Shown here one piece after another: positions 34,616 to 44,084 of a stretch of 64,000 nt of DNA. This DNA comes from CAZZNY01 sp964655935. Lineage in GTDB: Bacteria; Patescibacteriota; Gracilibacteria; BD1-5; UBA2023. The DNA lies in contig CAZZNY010000001.1 in NCBI GenBank assembly GCA_964655935.1, positions 1-64,000 of the forward strand. Reading direction: 5' to 3'. The notes below the pieces were generated by a model that saw only the letters and a list, made by a program, of their open reading frames with translations, made no database searches and was not told where the DNA came from. The position numbers and the translations under genes are program-made. The stretch's first letter is position 1. Every line of letters starts with the position of its first letter.

Positions 34616-35010
34616 AGTTAATTAAGAGATAATATAGGTTCCGGAGCCTAATAGATATAAAATAATACCCATATAGGTTTTACTACTGCTCTGATATTAT
34701 TGTATCAGAGCGCATCCATTGATTCAGTTGTTTTCTTTCTTCTGTCTGAGATTATATGAAATCCACCTCCTGTAAAGTCGAGCGGTTCGATGAACCGCGA
34801 CTTGACAGGAGCCTCGGGATTTCTAAAAAAGACAGATAAGAAGAAAGAAAAGGGAAAGTGAAATCAAGGTTTGAAGCCCGAGCTCAGGTTTCGATGAGGC
34901 CTTGTGTACAAAAGACCCAGACGAGACATAAAGTCAACGTCAGGGTCTATTTTGTTGTTTTGGCTAATAATTACAAATAAGCCATGGGGCGGGAAAGAAT
35001 TATCCCAGTA
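34616..35010. other. Structured non-coding region, candidate replication or transfer origin
   Basis: No gene fits here. There are three folded units. A hairpin at 34688-34711 has a 9-bp stem (GCTCTGATA/TATCAGAGC). A long hairpin at about 34758-34826 pairs GAAATCC, CTCCTGT, AAGTCG and GCGGTTC with their complements around a GAT loop, and is enclosed by a second stem, TTTTCTTTCTTC...GAAGAAAGAAAA (34731-34851). A GACCC-A-GACG/CGTC-A-GGGTC stem lies at 34914-34947. Position upstream of rep suggests a double-strand origin or oriT; a structured RNA controlling copy number is the alternative. Confidence 0.6.
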
Positions 35011-36198
35011 CTAGTAATTAAGCATCAATCAAGAAGTTTTAATCCCTATGATTTCATTTTTTACTTCGAGTTCAAGTTTAATTTTATTAAGTCTATTTTT
35101 TAAAATATCTCGCATTCTCTCATAGTTTAAATCTTTCGATTCAATGAATTTATACTTATATTTATTATCTATGTATTCTTTTCATATTTGTTCTAGAGAT
35201 ATATTTGTCTCTCAAGCAGAATCATAAATTGCATAAATTATACTAAAGAGATCGTGAATTTTGGTTTTCTTGGTAATTGGGAATTCCTTGCCGAGAACCA
35301 TAAGAGTTCACTTTTTAGAATCAAAAGAACTTCTTAGTCTTGTATTATTTGACGACTTTTCTGGTGCGTCAGGTATAAAATCTCTCTTATCAAAATTTAC
35401 AATTCTCTCTATAACAAAGGTAATATACATTTTTTCGATGAAGATTTCTTTATAATTTATTTTTTCTTTGAGATAAAGAGAATCTAAGATCTCAAAATAA
35501 TATCACTTATTTTCAATATAGTCCCTAAGGGGATATGATAAAACAATATCTCATCAATAGTTGACGCTATCTCATAATCTTGCCTTTAATTCATTATATA
35601 GATTGAGGCTTTGACTAACTTTTTTATCTGAATCTTGTAAATTTTTGATAAACTCAAAAGTGTAGAGAGAGAACATGAAGGTATCATAAGCCTGCATGTT
35701 AAAATCAACTCATAGTACTATATTTTTTAATAGTTTATCAAAATGTATATCTAAAAAATCATTGATATAATATTTTCATCGATAAGGAGAATATGATTTT
35801 GGTCAAAAAACTTTCTCTAAGAAATTATATTTATATTTCTTGGGGATAAGATATATACCACAATCTCGATCTTTAATTATATATTCTTTATCTAAAATAT
35901 TTTTTATTTCCTTTCCTATTTGAACGTCTTTAATGATTATCGATATAAATCAATCACGACAAAGCTTGAAAAGGTTTTTTATTTTTGTTGCGACAACCTC
36001 ATTTGTTATTTGATTTCATTGTTCAAAATCAATAAGTATATTTCTCGGATATGTTAATATTTGAGATGGAAGTAAATTTTTAAGTTCAAAATTGAATTTT
36101 TTATTGTAGTGTTCGTTTAAAAAGAAAAATAAGTCATCTGTTGTGAGTTCATCAGATAAACATGCGTAATCTCTAAGAAATTGATCAAAATCATCCAT
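35011..36198 (-). CDS. Unknown protein at the end of the CBASS operon
   Basis: A 395-residue soluble protein, rich in Lys, Ile, Tyr and Asp, starting MDDFDQFLRDYACLSDELTT. No membrane helix or recognised catalytic motif. The last 90 residues (KIHDLFSIIYAIYDSAGETN, RMRDILKNRLNKIKLELEV) look like a winged-helix or other helical DNA-binding end. About ten UGA codons read as Gly. It starts nine bases after the CD-NTase stop, so it is co-transcribed with the CBASS genes. It does not resemble Cap2, Cap3, HORMA or TRIP13 proteins, and could be a new accessory or a regulator. Confidence 0.65.
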
Positions 36199-36207
36199 AA
36201 TTATTGT

Positions 36208-37584
36208 TTATATTATATTTACATAAAAGTGATCCGATTCTCAAACAATTAATTTATTTTTATATACTAGAAAACACTTAACCCAATGCTTTCCTTTCCA
36301 TAGTCACGTTTCCTGTATACCATATCATCAATATATGTCACTATATCAAAGAGAAATTGATTCACTGTCGATTTCTCATCTAAGCTTTTGAACATATATA
36401 TTTGATTCGTTAGTTACTTGCCAATGTAATTTATAGTCCTGCTCTTCTCTTTTAATTTGAGCATAAAATGAAAGTATCATATCTCCTGGTAGCTTCTCGT
36501 TGCTAATAAAAGATGTTACATTGTCTTTATTGCGTTTAGGTGCTTTGAATCAAATAATATTTATTTTTTCTACTTCATGTAAATATTCCCAGCCTAGATC
36601 TGATGGATTTTTTGCATGAATATACCTGACTGATATTTCGTTTACTGAGAGTGGATTAAAATTATCCAAAAATATTTTTCTCCATTTTGATACACTTTGG
36701 TTAAAATTTGGCTCAATATAAGCCTCCTCGATTTTATCTATTATATCTATAATCCAAAGTTTAAACTCTTGAAAATGTACATCGGTAAATTTTCTATTAA
36801 AAACTTCTTTTGGTAATCATGGATTAGATAAATCAAGCTCACTAATATTGTTTGTCAGTATTAATTCTTCTCTTAATTTAACAGATACTCAAAAAAAAGT
36901 AGATGTTAAGTCAAGGAAATCACCTCTTGTTAGCTTATCAATTTGTCTTGCTAATAGTAATGTGAGCTGGACGGATCTTATGACATTAGGATTATGTCGG
37001 TCCCTTAAAAACTTATATATTCGTATGGTTTCTTTTAAAAACTTTGCTTTTGATCATTCTATAGATGTTTTATTATTCTGCTCATTTACCCAATCTTTAA
37101 ATTCTGAACCTCAAGATATTTCAGTAACATTTCTCTTTCTATCAATCACATTCCAATTCCTTCAATCATTAAACATGGGGACAAGATCAACATGAAATTC
37201 TTCGTCACGAGCACTATAATTAATTCTGATTGCCCGCTCTTTGGATATATCAAGCATGTTCTTATATCTATCACTTCCTCTTAAACACTTAATTATCAAA
37301 TTGTGATATTCTTTCTCTTTTCATTGCCAATCTTTTCTATAGGGTAATTTTATTGCAACATCGACATCGTATTTCGAATCACGAATACCAGGATTTGGTT
37401 TTATAGTTGTATAATACGAAAAACTTCACTGATAAGCCCAATCAAATGTAGACTCCAGATGTTCCTCCAGGTAGTTAATAAGCGCTCAATTTGATGAGAC
37501 TTTAGATTTAGCATTTTCTAGCCTATCTTTGTTTATATTTATATATTTTCCTAAGTACTCTCTTAGCTCCTTATCGTGTTTCAT
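36208..37584 (-). CDS. CD-NTase (CBASS cyclic oligonucleotide synthase)
   Basis: A 458-residue cGAS/DncV-like nucleotidyltransferase. The active site is complete: G53-S54 in YQGSFSYYTTIKP, D73 and D75 in SKYDVDVAIKL, and D133 in EFHVDLVPMF. The C-terminal 90 residues match the AGS-C sensor-type domain (HWQVTNES, KLRGEID, GKHWVKCFLVYKNK, DHFYVNI). In phage defence such enzymes make cyclic nucleotide signals that switch on an effector. Fifteen of 24 glycines are UGA, including catalytic G53, so the enzyme can be made only in a UGA-Gly host. The SAVED effector gene ends 11 bases upstream. Confidence 0.85.
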
Positions 37585-37595
37585 GATTTATGAAT

Positions 37596-38501
37596 TTAAA
37601 TTCTAAAATCTCTGGTAGAAAAGGCTTTAAAATACTCTTGTGTTTCTCTATCAAATTCATATATAACACACTCTGGTCAATTTCTATGTATTGATTGTCA
37701 AAGTTTTATACAAAAGGGAACAGGCAAACTTCAGAATATGTGTATCTTTCAGTTTCAACCAAGTTTTTGATCTAACTGAAACATTATATTTTTGATTTTT
37801 TTTGAAAATGTTGTGACCTGTGATTCATTTATCAAAAAAGAGTAATCAGTTTTTATAATTCAAAAATCTATAAACTTCAAGTTCCTTAAGTTTCATGGAA
37901 TCTTATCTTTATCTATATTACTTGAGATATTTAAAAATAGGACAACTTCTTCTAAACTAGAAACATCTATTAAATTGTCTTTATAAGAATTCGATAAAAT
38001 CTTGTACAATCATTTGAAATACAATATCCATTTTAAGGAAAATATAGAAGGCCATGACCAAGGATTTCATAAAAATTTTATATAACTCTCTTTTAATTTT
38101 CTAAATCATCTAATATGAACACTATCTTGGAGATAGTATCAAATCCAGATAAAAATAAACATCTCTGCAATTCAAAACACACAGATGGGGTTAAAATTTG
38201 ATTTTATAGTAGAAAGAACGGTGATGTTTTGAATACAAAAATCTTGAGGCGATTGTAGATCTTTGTTATAATCTATTTTGATTGTCTCGTCAGATATTTT
38301 TCTTGGATATATAGCTTTTGAAATATCTTCTTTTTCTAAGGGTGTTTGAAAAGTCTTTGAAGAAATAATAATTGCCTTATACCTCTTGCTTCAATAAAAA
38401 TAAAACAAGGTGAGTAGTCATCAAATTCATCAAAATATTGTTATAAAATTAGATCCTATCGTAGAATAAGTAGCAACTGAATTTAACAAATCTCCACTCA
38501 T
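37596..38501 (-). CDS. Membrane-anchored SAVED-domain effector of CBASS
   Basis: A 301-residue protein. An N-terminal hydrophobic segment (residues about 15-36, GSNFITIFGGIGGLLTLFYF) and a second near 105-118 (FGIAEMFIFIWIGYYL) precede a SAVED-type sensor: GNGKIHIFGSLPVPFCIKLG, QSIHRNGPECVIYEF. SAVED domains bind cyclic oligonucleotides made by CD-NTases. A membrane-linked SAVED protein would probably act by damaging the membrane, as inferred for TM-SAVED effectors. Seventeen of twenty glycines are UGA. It is first in the operon, with a promoter at 38551-38578. Confidence 0.75.
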
Positions 38502-38550
38502 AGTATTTTTTAGCTAAAAACTAAAAAGTAACGACCATAATATTTATTAA

Positions 38551-38578
38551 AGATTATTCTTTTTTGTTTTCAAGTCAA
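38551..38578 (-). promoter_or_regulatory. Promoter of the CBASS operon
   Basis: On the minus strand TTGACT and TAATCT are separated by 16 bases, 50 bases before the SAVED start codon. It lies in the divergent region shared with the gene at 38674. Confidence 0.6.
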
Positions 38579-38673
38579 AAGGTTTTGTTTGTTATTTTGA
38601 TGTTTGTGTATATGATATATGGGCAATTATATTAGCACAAGGAAATACCCCTATTTTATCGTATATATCATTT

Positions 38674-39270
38674 ATGAAATTAAAATATATTTGAGAACAA
38701 CCAACAAGGGTTAGAGTGATATGAAAATCTGAAAAAACAAATATTGAATCTTGAAATATTTTTGATTGTTCAGAAAAAAACGCTAAAGACTATCTTGAAA
38801 GGTATCCTTGAAATTTTTTAGAAATTGTGCCAAATGCTAATTTTTTTGAAAAATATGCAGGCTTTTGGAACTTTCTTGCTATCGTTGTAACCATTACACT
38901 TACTATAATTGGCTGGATATATTTTCAAAGCCCCGTTGTTAGTAGTAATAATCAAATCTTAAACTTAAGTCAACTGGAAATAGAGAAGGATGCAAAAGCT
39001 ATAACAAAATCAATTATCATAAGCTGATGGGAAGGGCCTTGAGATTATATTGGTTATTTAAGTCGGATTACTGGATTCTATTCTCGTCATAAAGATATTT
39101 ATTCTGTTGAATATGAAACATATAAAAAACAACTACAGTTTTGGGAAGAATATTTTAACAAAGCAAGATCGGAGGATAAATTTATATATTCTTCTGATTG
39201 GGTAGAGCTTAAGGGATTAGTTACATCTGGTCGTGATGGTCTAGATAATATATACTCAGAAAAAAAGTAA
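38674..39270 (+). CDS. Single-helix membrane protein, unknown
   Basis: A 198-residue protein, the only plus-strand gene in the element. A small N-terminal domain (MKLKYIGEQPTRVRVIG, KDYLERYPGNFLEIVP) has the YPGxF pattern of short domains seen at the start of some phage and surface proteins. One membrane helix follows (residues about 70-90, FWNFLAIVVTITLTIIGWIY), then a helical external part (YKKQLQFWEEYFNKARSEDK). Six UGA codons read as Gly. It diverges from the CBASS operon and could be an accessory defence protein; this is speculation from position only. Confidence 0.65.
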
Positions 39271-39431
39271 AATAACTGAATACAGAATTTTAAAGTCATG
39301 ATGCTTTGAATTTCTATAAGTATTATTTATAGTATTTTGGATCAGGAATTCAAAATAGACTATTTTTACTAAACTTTTGATATGGTATCTTTTTTTTGGC
39401 TTAAGTCAAAGCAATTCTTTGTTTTAAATTA

Positions 39432-40355
39432 TTATCTGAAATTACTAATCACTTCTGCAAATGCTTTACAATGCTTTTCATATTTTACTTCCCCAATTCA
39501 TGAAATTTGCAAGAATTCTAATTTGCTTCTAGGTCGTCTTTTTGCCATTTCTCAAAGAATCTCATTCGAAAATACATAGTTTGGTGATATATTATGTTTT
39601 CTAGCCTCATTCATTCGCACATCTTTAAGTAAATTATATAAAGCTTTTACTGTATCTTTCAATATTAGTGTTCCACTTTTAAATTTTGATTCCTCCACTT
39701 TTTCTACTTCAGAGGTTTGTTTTATGGTGATTCTTTCGTTTTCCTCCACTTTTTTTCTCATAATAAAATATGAAAACTCTTCCCATCAAGCATCCGCGTC
39801 GAAAAAGTATTTTTTATAATATTCCAAAAATGTTTTATAGTCCCAGATTTCCATTTTGTCTTCTACAAAATCCCACGCTCACTCATTAAGATAATTTAGA
39901 GTTGCAAGAAAAAGTTTTGCTTGATGAGTATGTTTCACATCTGCCATCTTTCAATACACCTCTGATGCTCATCTTGAGTTAATTTTCCAGGAATTCCATT
40001 GTTTACATTGCATGGCAATAAATTCCGGATTTTCTTTGGTGCCTTTTACTCAAGATATATCTATTCAATGATCCTGGAATCATCAGCGTACATTGGTTTT
40101 ATATCCAAATTCTCTTTCAAGAAAATAAGCACACAAATACTCAAACTCTTTATCAGTTATTCAAAACCCCAACCATAGCAATATATTTACAGTTGGTATA
40201 TGTTTCATACACTCCCTTAATTCATGATGTCGAGCAAATACTTGCCCCAAATCATCCTTCTCGAAATTGTACACCAAATCTGGTGTATTCTCTCAAAAGT
40301 TGAAGTTTCCAGTTTCTCATTCGAAATCTGGTTGTTTTCTCCAGTTATTTTGCAT
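39432..40355 (-). CDS. Mrr-type restriction endonuclease fused to HRDC domain
   Basis: A 307-residue protein. Residues about 65-150 form a PD-(D/E)xK nuclease of the Mrr/type IV kind: FEYLCAYFLEREFGYKTNV, GGFQDHGIDISG with D99, and FIAMQCKQW with the Q116-x-K118 pair. Residues about 225-307 are an HRDC domain (VKALYNLLKDVRMNEA, YVFSNEILGEMAKRRP, LEFLQISGIGEVKYEK), a nucleic-acid-binding module of RecQ and RNase D. It may cut modified or structured incoming DNA. It is the last gene before the right end of the element. About eleven UGA codons read as Gly. Confidence 0.8.
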
Positions 40356-40429
40356 ATTTTGTTTTTGGTTATATATTTTCACGGATTGTGACACAAAATA
40401 TACAAAATGTCAAATACATATAATTCGTA

Positions 40430-40543
40430 TTAGTTATTGCTAATATTTATTATCTTTTCTAATTGTTCTAATTGATAGGATATTTCTCAGATATTTTTGA
40501 TTAAATGTTCATTAAAACTTCTATCCGAACACATCTTAGCACT
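40430..40543 (-). other. Alternative C-terminal exon-like tail of the recombinase
   Basis: These bases lie in the right end of the element. Joined to the left end through the att core, as in the excised circle, they continue the recombinase frame for 37 codons (SAKMCSDRSFNEHLIKNIG, then EISYQLEQLEKIINISNN) to a TAA. The frame is open, has one UGA read as Gly, and predicts a coiled coil. In the integrated state no start codon or gene precedes it. Confidence 0.55.
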
Positions 40544-40556
40544 ACCAAAGGGAAAA
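40542..40556 (+). repeat. Right attachment core (attR)
   Basis: CTACCAAAGGGAAAA, identical to 31309-31323. Only the tRNA end and core are present here; the rest of the tRNA is at the left side. Confidence 0.85.
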
Positions 40557-40604
40557 CAAACAAAAAACAATCTTTCGTGAGAAAGGTTGTTTTTTGTTTG
40601 TTTT
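40553..40604 (+). terminator. Terminator of the tRNA cluster, displaced by the element
   Basis: A 24-bp stem (AAAACAAACAAAAAACAATC...; one G-T pair) with a GTGA loop starts inside the right att core. Before insertion it would have lain directly after tRNA-Glu. A-rich and T-rich flanks make it bidirectional. Confidence 0.9.
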
Positions 40605-40763
40605 AAAAGAGAAACCAGATACTGATAATAGAAGATTGAGATAATGGAAATTAATCAGATCCCTCGAAGAAAATAATATCTTGTGTAAAATGAATGGGAT
40701 TATTTGTAATATATATTATTAGTGGTACAATTATTCGTGATTTTACTCTATTATGTTATTTCT

Positions 40764-41357
40764 ATGACAGATATAATACCAAATAAACCTAATACCATTG
40801 AAACAGGTAATACGCTGAAAACAGGTATATTGCATACATTTAATACTAAAACTGGTGAGTGGTGTATTTTAAGCGATGGATGAGAACGATTTGTTTTTAA
40901 AGATGATTTAGCTCAACTTATTGAAGATAGTACATGAAAAAACAGATTTAGTACCTGTCTTAGCAAGGGTGATAAGGTATCATTTGTTCGTGGAGAAGGT
41001 GCTGAATATGATGTAGCAAAAAAAGTTGGACTTATCTCTCATACAGATATTCCACAGGTAGTTGAAAATTTTTCGACTCAGACCAGAGAATTTCTTGATG
41101 TTATCGTATGACCCCAAATATGAGGTAGAATAAAAACAATGAAAAATAGAATAGATGAAGATAGTGGTTTTTGATTTATTATCCCCGATGATGGAGGTAA
41201 AGATGTATTCTTTCATTCGGATTCTTGTAAGGGTGGATTTGAAGAATTTAAAACTTTTGGAATAAATATGAGACTTGTTTTCAATGTACAAGAATCACCC
41301 AAAGGACGAATAGCTCGCAATGTTACAATAGACACTTCTCTTGGGAAAACTGAATAA
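40764..41357 (+). CDS. Cold-shock-domain-like protein
   Basis: A 197-residue protein whose C-terminal half resembles a cold-shock domain: GGRIKTMKNRIDEDSGFGFI, IPDDGGKDVFFHSDSC, and a closing strand MRLVFNVQESPKGRIARNV. The N-terminal half (TGILHTFNTKTGEWCILSDG, KGDKVSFVRGEG) looks like a diverged second copy. Such domains bind RNA or ssDNA. Five UGA codons read as Gly, one in GFGFI. It is the first host gene after the element. Confidence 0.7.
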
Positions 41358-41436
41358 TTTCAAAATTATAAAAATCAGCTTTAATACGATATTTCAAAAC
41401 AGCTATCAAGAGATAGTGGTTGTTTTACAATAAAAA

Positions 41437-41475
41437 AATTAAAAATATCATTCTTTTCAGGATGATATTTTTAAT
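41437..41475. terminator. Bidirectional terminator
   Basis: AATTAAAAATATCAT and its mirror ATGATATTTTTAATT enclose a short loop. It lies between convergent genes ending at 41357 and 41486. Confidence 0.9.
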
Positions 41476-41485
41476 TGTACTAGAT

Positions 41486-41701
41486 TTACCTATACCACTT
41501 CGGATCCTTTACACCAAACTGTGGAGTAAGTTTCTTATTCTTGCAGTGTCTGGTGTTTGTCGTATATCACCACTTTTTACAATTCGTACGACAGTAGTGA
41601 CATCCGTCCCAGCTGTTTGATCCTGGATGTGCCAGAACACTATCTACTGAAACAGATAATACCAATCCAAGCAGAATAAAAAAAGTACATAATTTTTTCA
41701 T
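41486..41701 (-). CDS. Small secreted cysteine-rich protein
   Basis: A 71-residue protein with a signal peptide (MKKLCTFFILLGLVLSVSV, cut near LAH) and a mature part with four cysteines: HPGSNSWDGCHYCRTNCKKW, GYTTNTRHCKNKK. The spacing resembles short YHYH/excalibur-like secreted domains that bind metal or cell wall, but the match is from memory. One UGA reads as Gly. It is divergent from the Kazal-like protein at 41860. Confidence 0.65.
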
Positions 41702-41859
41702 AAGTTGGATGGGTAATTATTAAAGAATCATTCTTCTCGGAAAGGGTATTCTTTTTTATACTCAAGTCAACGTGGTTTTTCGAAAACAAAAGTGCTTTTG
41801 TCACCTTTCCACATATAATTCGTTTGTATATATGTCCTTTATCTTTTAATATCCTTCCC

Positions 41860-42525
41860 ATGAAATATCTCTATTCACTTCTCGTGACTATTATAAGTTT
41901 TTTATCAGTTTCTTCCGTTTCAGCGGCATCGACCGGTATCTGTACGATGGAGTATGCCCCGGTCTGTGGAAGTGTCCAGGTTCAGTGTATCCGTGCTCCA
42001 TGTTATCCGATCGCGCAGACCTTTGGTAATCTTTGTGCTATGAAAAATGCCGATGCAACTTTTATCAAACAGGGTGAGTGTGGAACGATGGATGAATGAG
42101 CTCCAGTTATTCTTCCTGAAAGTACTAAAACATACCTTCAGTGAAGATATGGTCGATTTATTTTGAATATCAGTAATTACAATCAGACCGTTCAATTAGA
42201 TTGGTTACGAATCGTCGATGGTCGTATCGTGGCTCGTCTACAAGACATGACTCCAAGTGTGAGAGTATCTCTTGAAGAAGAAATGAGAGCCGATAGAATA
42301 AAACAATCCCTTATTTTCCTACAAAAACTAGTTCGTGCTGATATTGCTCGTCTCTTTAGTGTAGCAAGCTGTACTCCCGGAAATATAAAAGAAGTGGGGG
42401 CTGCTGGATGTAATCCGCCATCTTGCGCGATTACCTATACTTGTCAGGCGAATGGTACGTGGAATGCTGGTACCGATGGACCATGCGGAGTCTGTGCTCA
42501 GGTTCCTGATAAAGATGCACTTTAG
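41860..42525 (+). CDS. Secreted Kazal-like protein
   Basis: A 221-residue protein with a signal peptide (MKYLYSLLVTIISFLSVSS, cut near VSAA). The first domain, GICTMEYAPVCGSVQVQC with TFGNLCAMKNADATFIKQ-GEC, has the cysteine pattern of Kazal-type domains, which bind serine proteases. A helical middle (SLEEEMRADRIKQSLIFLQK) and a second Cys-rich region (CTPGNIKEVGAAGC, CAITYTCQANGTW) follow. Two UGA codons read as Gly. It may protect against proteases of a host or prey cell; this role is inferred. Confidence 0.7.
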
Positions 42526-42542
42526 TATTGAATCGAGATAAT

Positions 42543-42574
42543 AAAAATACTATTCTGTAAAGAATAGTATTTTT
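42543..42574 (+). terminator. Rho-independent terminator
   Basis: AAAAATACTATTCT-GTAA-AGAATAGTATTTTT lies 18 bases after the Kazal-like gene. Confidence 0.9.
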
Positions 42575-42633
42575 GATTGTTTTTTAAAATTTTTCTACTA
42601 TACTCCTCACACTATTATTTATTCCTCTTTCTT

Positions 42634-42870
42634 ATGGCAAAAGATAATTCCTGGGATTCTGATGATACATCTGAATTTATCGTAAAAGACTGTAATGGCG
42701 TAATTCTTACAGATGGCGACATAGTAGTCGCGACAAAAGATATCAAAGTAAAATGAGCTCCAGATATTAAACGATGAGACAAATTTAAAAATATCAAGCT
42801 TACTGATGATATAGAACTAATAGAGTCTGGGAAGATGGTACTTCGAACAGAATTTTTTAAAAAAGTGTAA
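42634..42870 (+). CDS. PhnA/YjdM-like zinc-ribbon-free domain protein
   Basis: A 78-residue protein matching the C-terminal domain of the PhnA (YjdM) family: VKDCNGVILTDGDIVVATKD, IKVKGAPDIKRGDKFKNIKL, and MVLRTEFFKKV. The family is widespread and its role is unclear; the old link to phosphonate use is doubtful. The N-terminal zinc ribbon of full-length PhnA is absent. Two UGA codons encode conserved glycines. Confidence 0.75.
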
Positions 42871-42896
42871 TCGTTTATATTATTAATTATTTAAAA

Positions 42897-43064
42897 ATGA
42901 AAAAAATACTTTTCCAATTAGGAACAGAACATTTAGAAAGTACTTTTGGTATACAGGCGAGAGATCATTATTGATTTGCTAGAAATGAAAGTATTCTTCG
43001 ACAAAAAATTGCAGATTCTGTCAGATGATCTATAGATTTAAAAACAACAAAAAAAGAAACTTAA
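42897..43064 (+). CDS. Small unknown protein
   Basis: A 55-residue peptide (MKKILFQLGTEHLESTFGIQ...) with two UGA codons, starting 26 bases after the PhnA-like gene. It may share that transcript. No family recognised and no SD motif, so the call is tentative. Confidence 0.45.
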
Positions 43065-43095
43065 ATGGTCTTAAGGAATGGATAATATGAATAAA

Positions 43096-43123
43096 TTGAC
43101 AATAATAAAAAAGTGAATATAAA
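43096..43123 (+). promoter_or_regulatory. Sigma70-type promoter
   Basis: TTGACA and TATAAA are 16 bases apart, followed by a hairpin (AAATAGTAAA/TTTACTATTT, 43121-43148) that ends at the next start codon. The predicted transcript would start within the hairpin, giving a very short leader. Confidence 0.55.
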
Positions 43124-43151
43124 ATAGTAAATTTATTTACTATTTTTTTGT

Positions 43152-43976
43152 ATGAACAGCACAGATAATCGTTTTCATTCAGGACAGTTTGTCTATCATC
43201 CTACTGGAATGAATTCAAATAATTCTAATGCAAACACTTTTGTAAATGGTTTGTCACAAGAGGTACAACAGCCAGATGCTATAAAAATGCTTCCAGAATA
43301 TAGAAAACGTGTTTGAAAGTCTTTAGAGCCTAAAAATGGTATTCCAGAACTTACTTCTTATTGGCAATTCCAAGATTTTTGTGATATAGAAAAACTTCCA
43401 TCATGTGAAGTACGAGCTCAAAAAGCTCTAGATTTACTTCGTAAAAAATATCCCCAATGGGAAGCTGGAAAAAATATTGAAATTCGACTATGAGAAGCAA
43501 TGATAGTATTTCATAATGTAATTATTCCTGGGTACAGTGAGGGAAAAATAGGTAAGGTAAAAAAAGGAAAAGTATTTAAAAATATGTCTATAGGTGTATC
43601 CCTTTTTAGTCTTGGAAAAACAGATAGTGTAGCTGTTTGTTTTTCTCGTCTAAAAGCATTCCAAGAAGCATCTATTTTAGGAGCACATCTTGGTACTGAA
43701 ATGGAATGGACGGCACTTAAAAAACTTATGCCAAGCGAAGACTGTGATATGAAATATCAAGAACTTAGAGAGCTTCTTGGGATTACTCTGGATGGTTATG
43801 TAAATCGTGTATATCAGTGACTCGGAAGAGCAACTCGTGTCTGGTGCGATAATAGTAATCAGACATACATCGAATTTTCTGAATTTTGAGGAACTACTGG
43901 TGACATGGGTCAACTCAAAGAACAAAGGTGTCAGGCAAGATTTTTCTGGACGGATCTAAAAGAAGAGATAAGATAA
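43152..43976 (+). CDS. Unknown protein
   Basis: A 274-residue protein. The first 65 residues are polar and low in order (NSNNSNANTFVNG). A folded part follows with ELTSYWQFQDFCDIEKLPSC, AMIVFHNVIIPGYSEGK and EWTALKKLMPSEDCDMKYQE. The C-terminus (FWTDLKEEIR) is helical. Four UGA codons read as Gly. It starts directly after a hairpin and promoter. Two further unknown genes follow in the same direction. No family recognised. Confidence 0.6.
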
Positions 43977-44084
43977 TTTTATAATCATAGAATGTGTAGA
44001 AAATATATTTTGTAGTAAAATCTTAATTCTTTAAGATGTAAAATAAATACTCAATTAAAATTATTAATAATTCACTTCACAATA

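Larger units (their letters stand above)
31309..40556. mobile_element. Integrative element in tRNA-Glu with CBASS and restriction cargo
   Basis: The 15-bp direct repeats at 31309-31323 and 40542-40556 bound 9233 bp. Inside are a serine recombinase beside the tRNA, a replication initiator, a structured candidate origin and defence genes. No conjugation genes are seen, so it is a plasmid-like or mobilisable element. Its DNA is more A+T-rich than the flanks, and its genes use UGA for most glycines (17 of 20 in the SAVED gene, 15 of 24 in the CD-NTase, 14 of 19 in the initiator by my count). A terminator that fits tRNA-Glu lies just past the right end. Confidence 0.85.
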
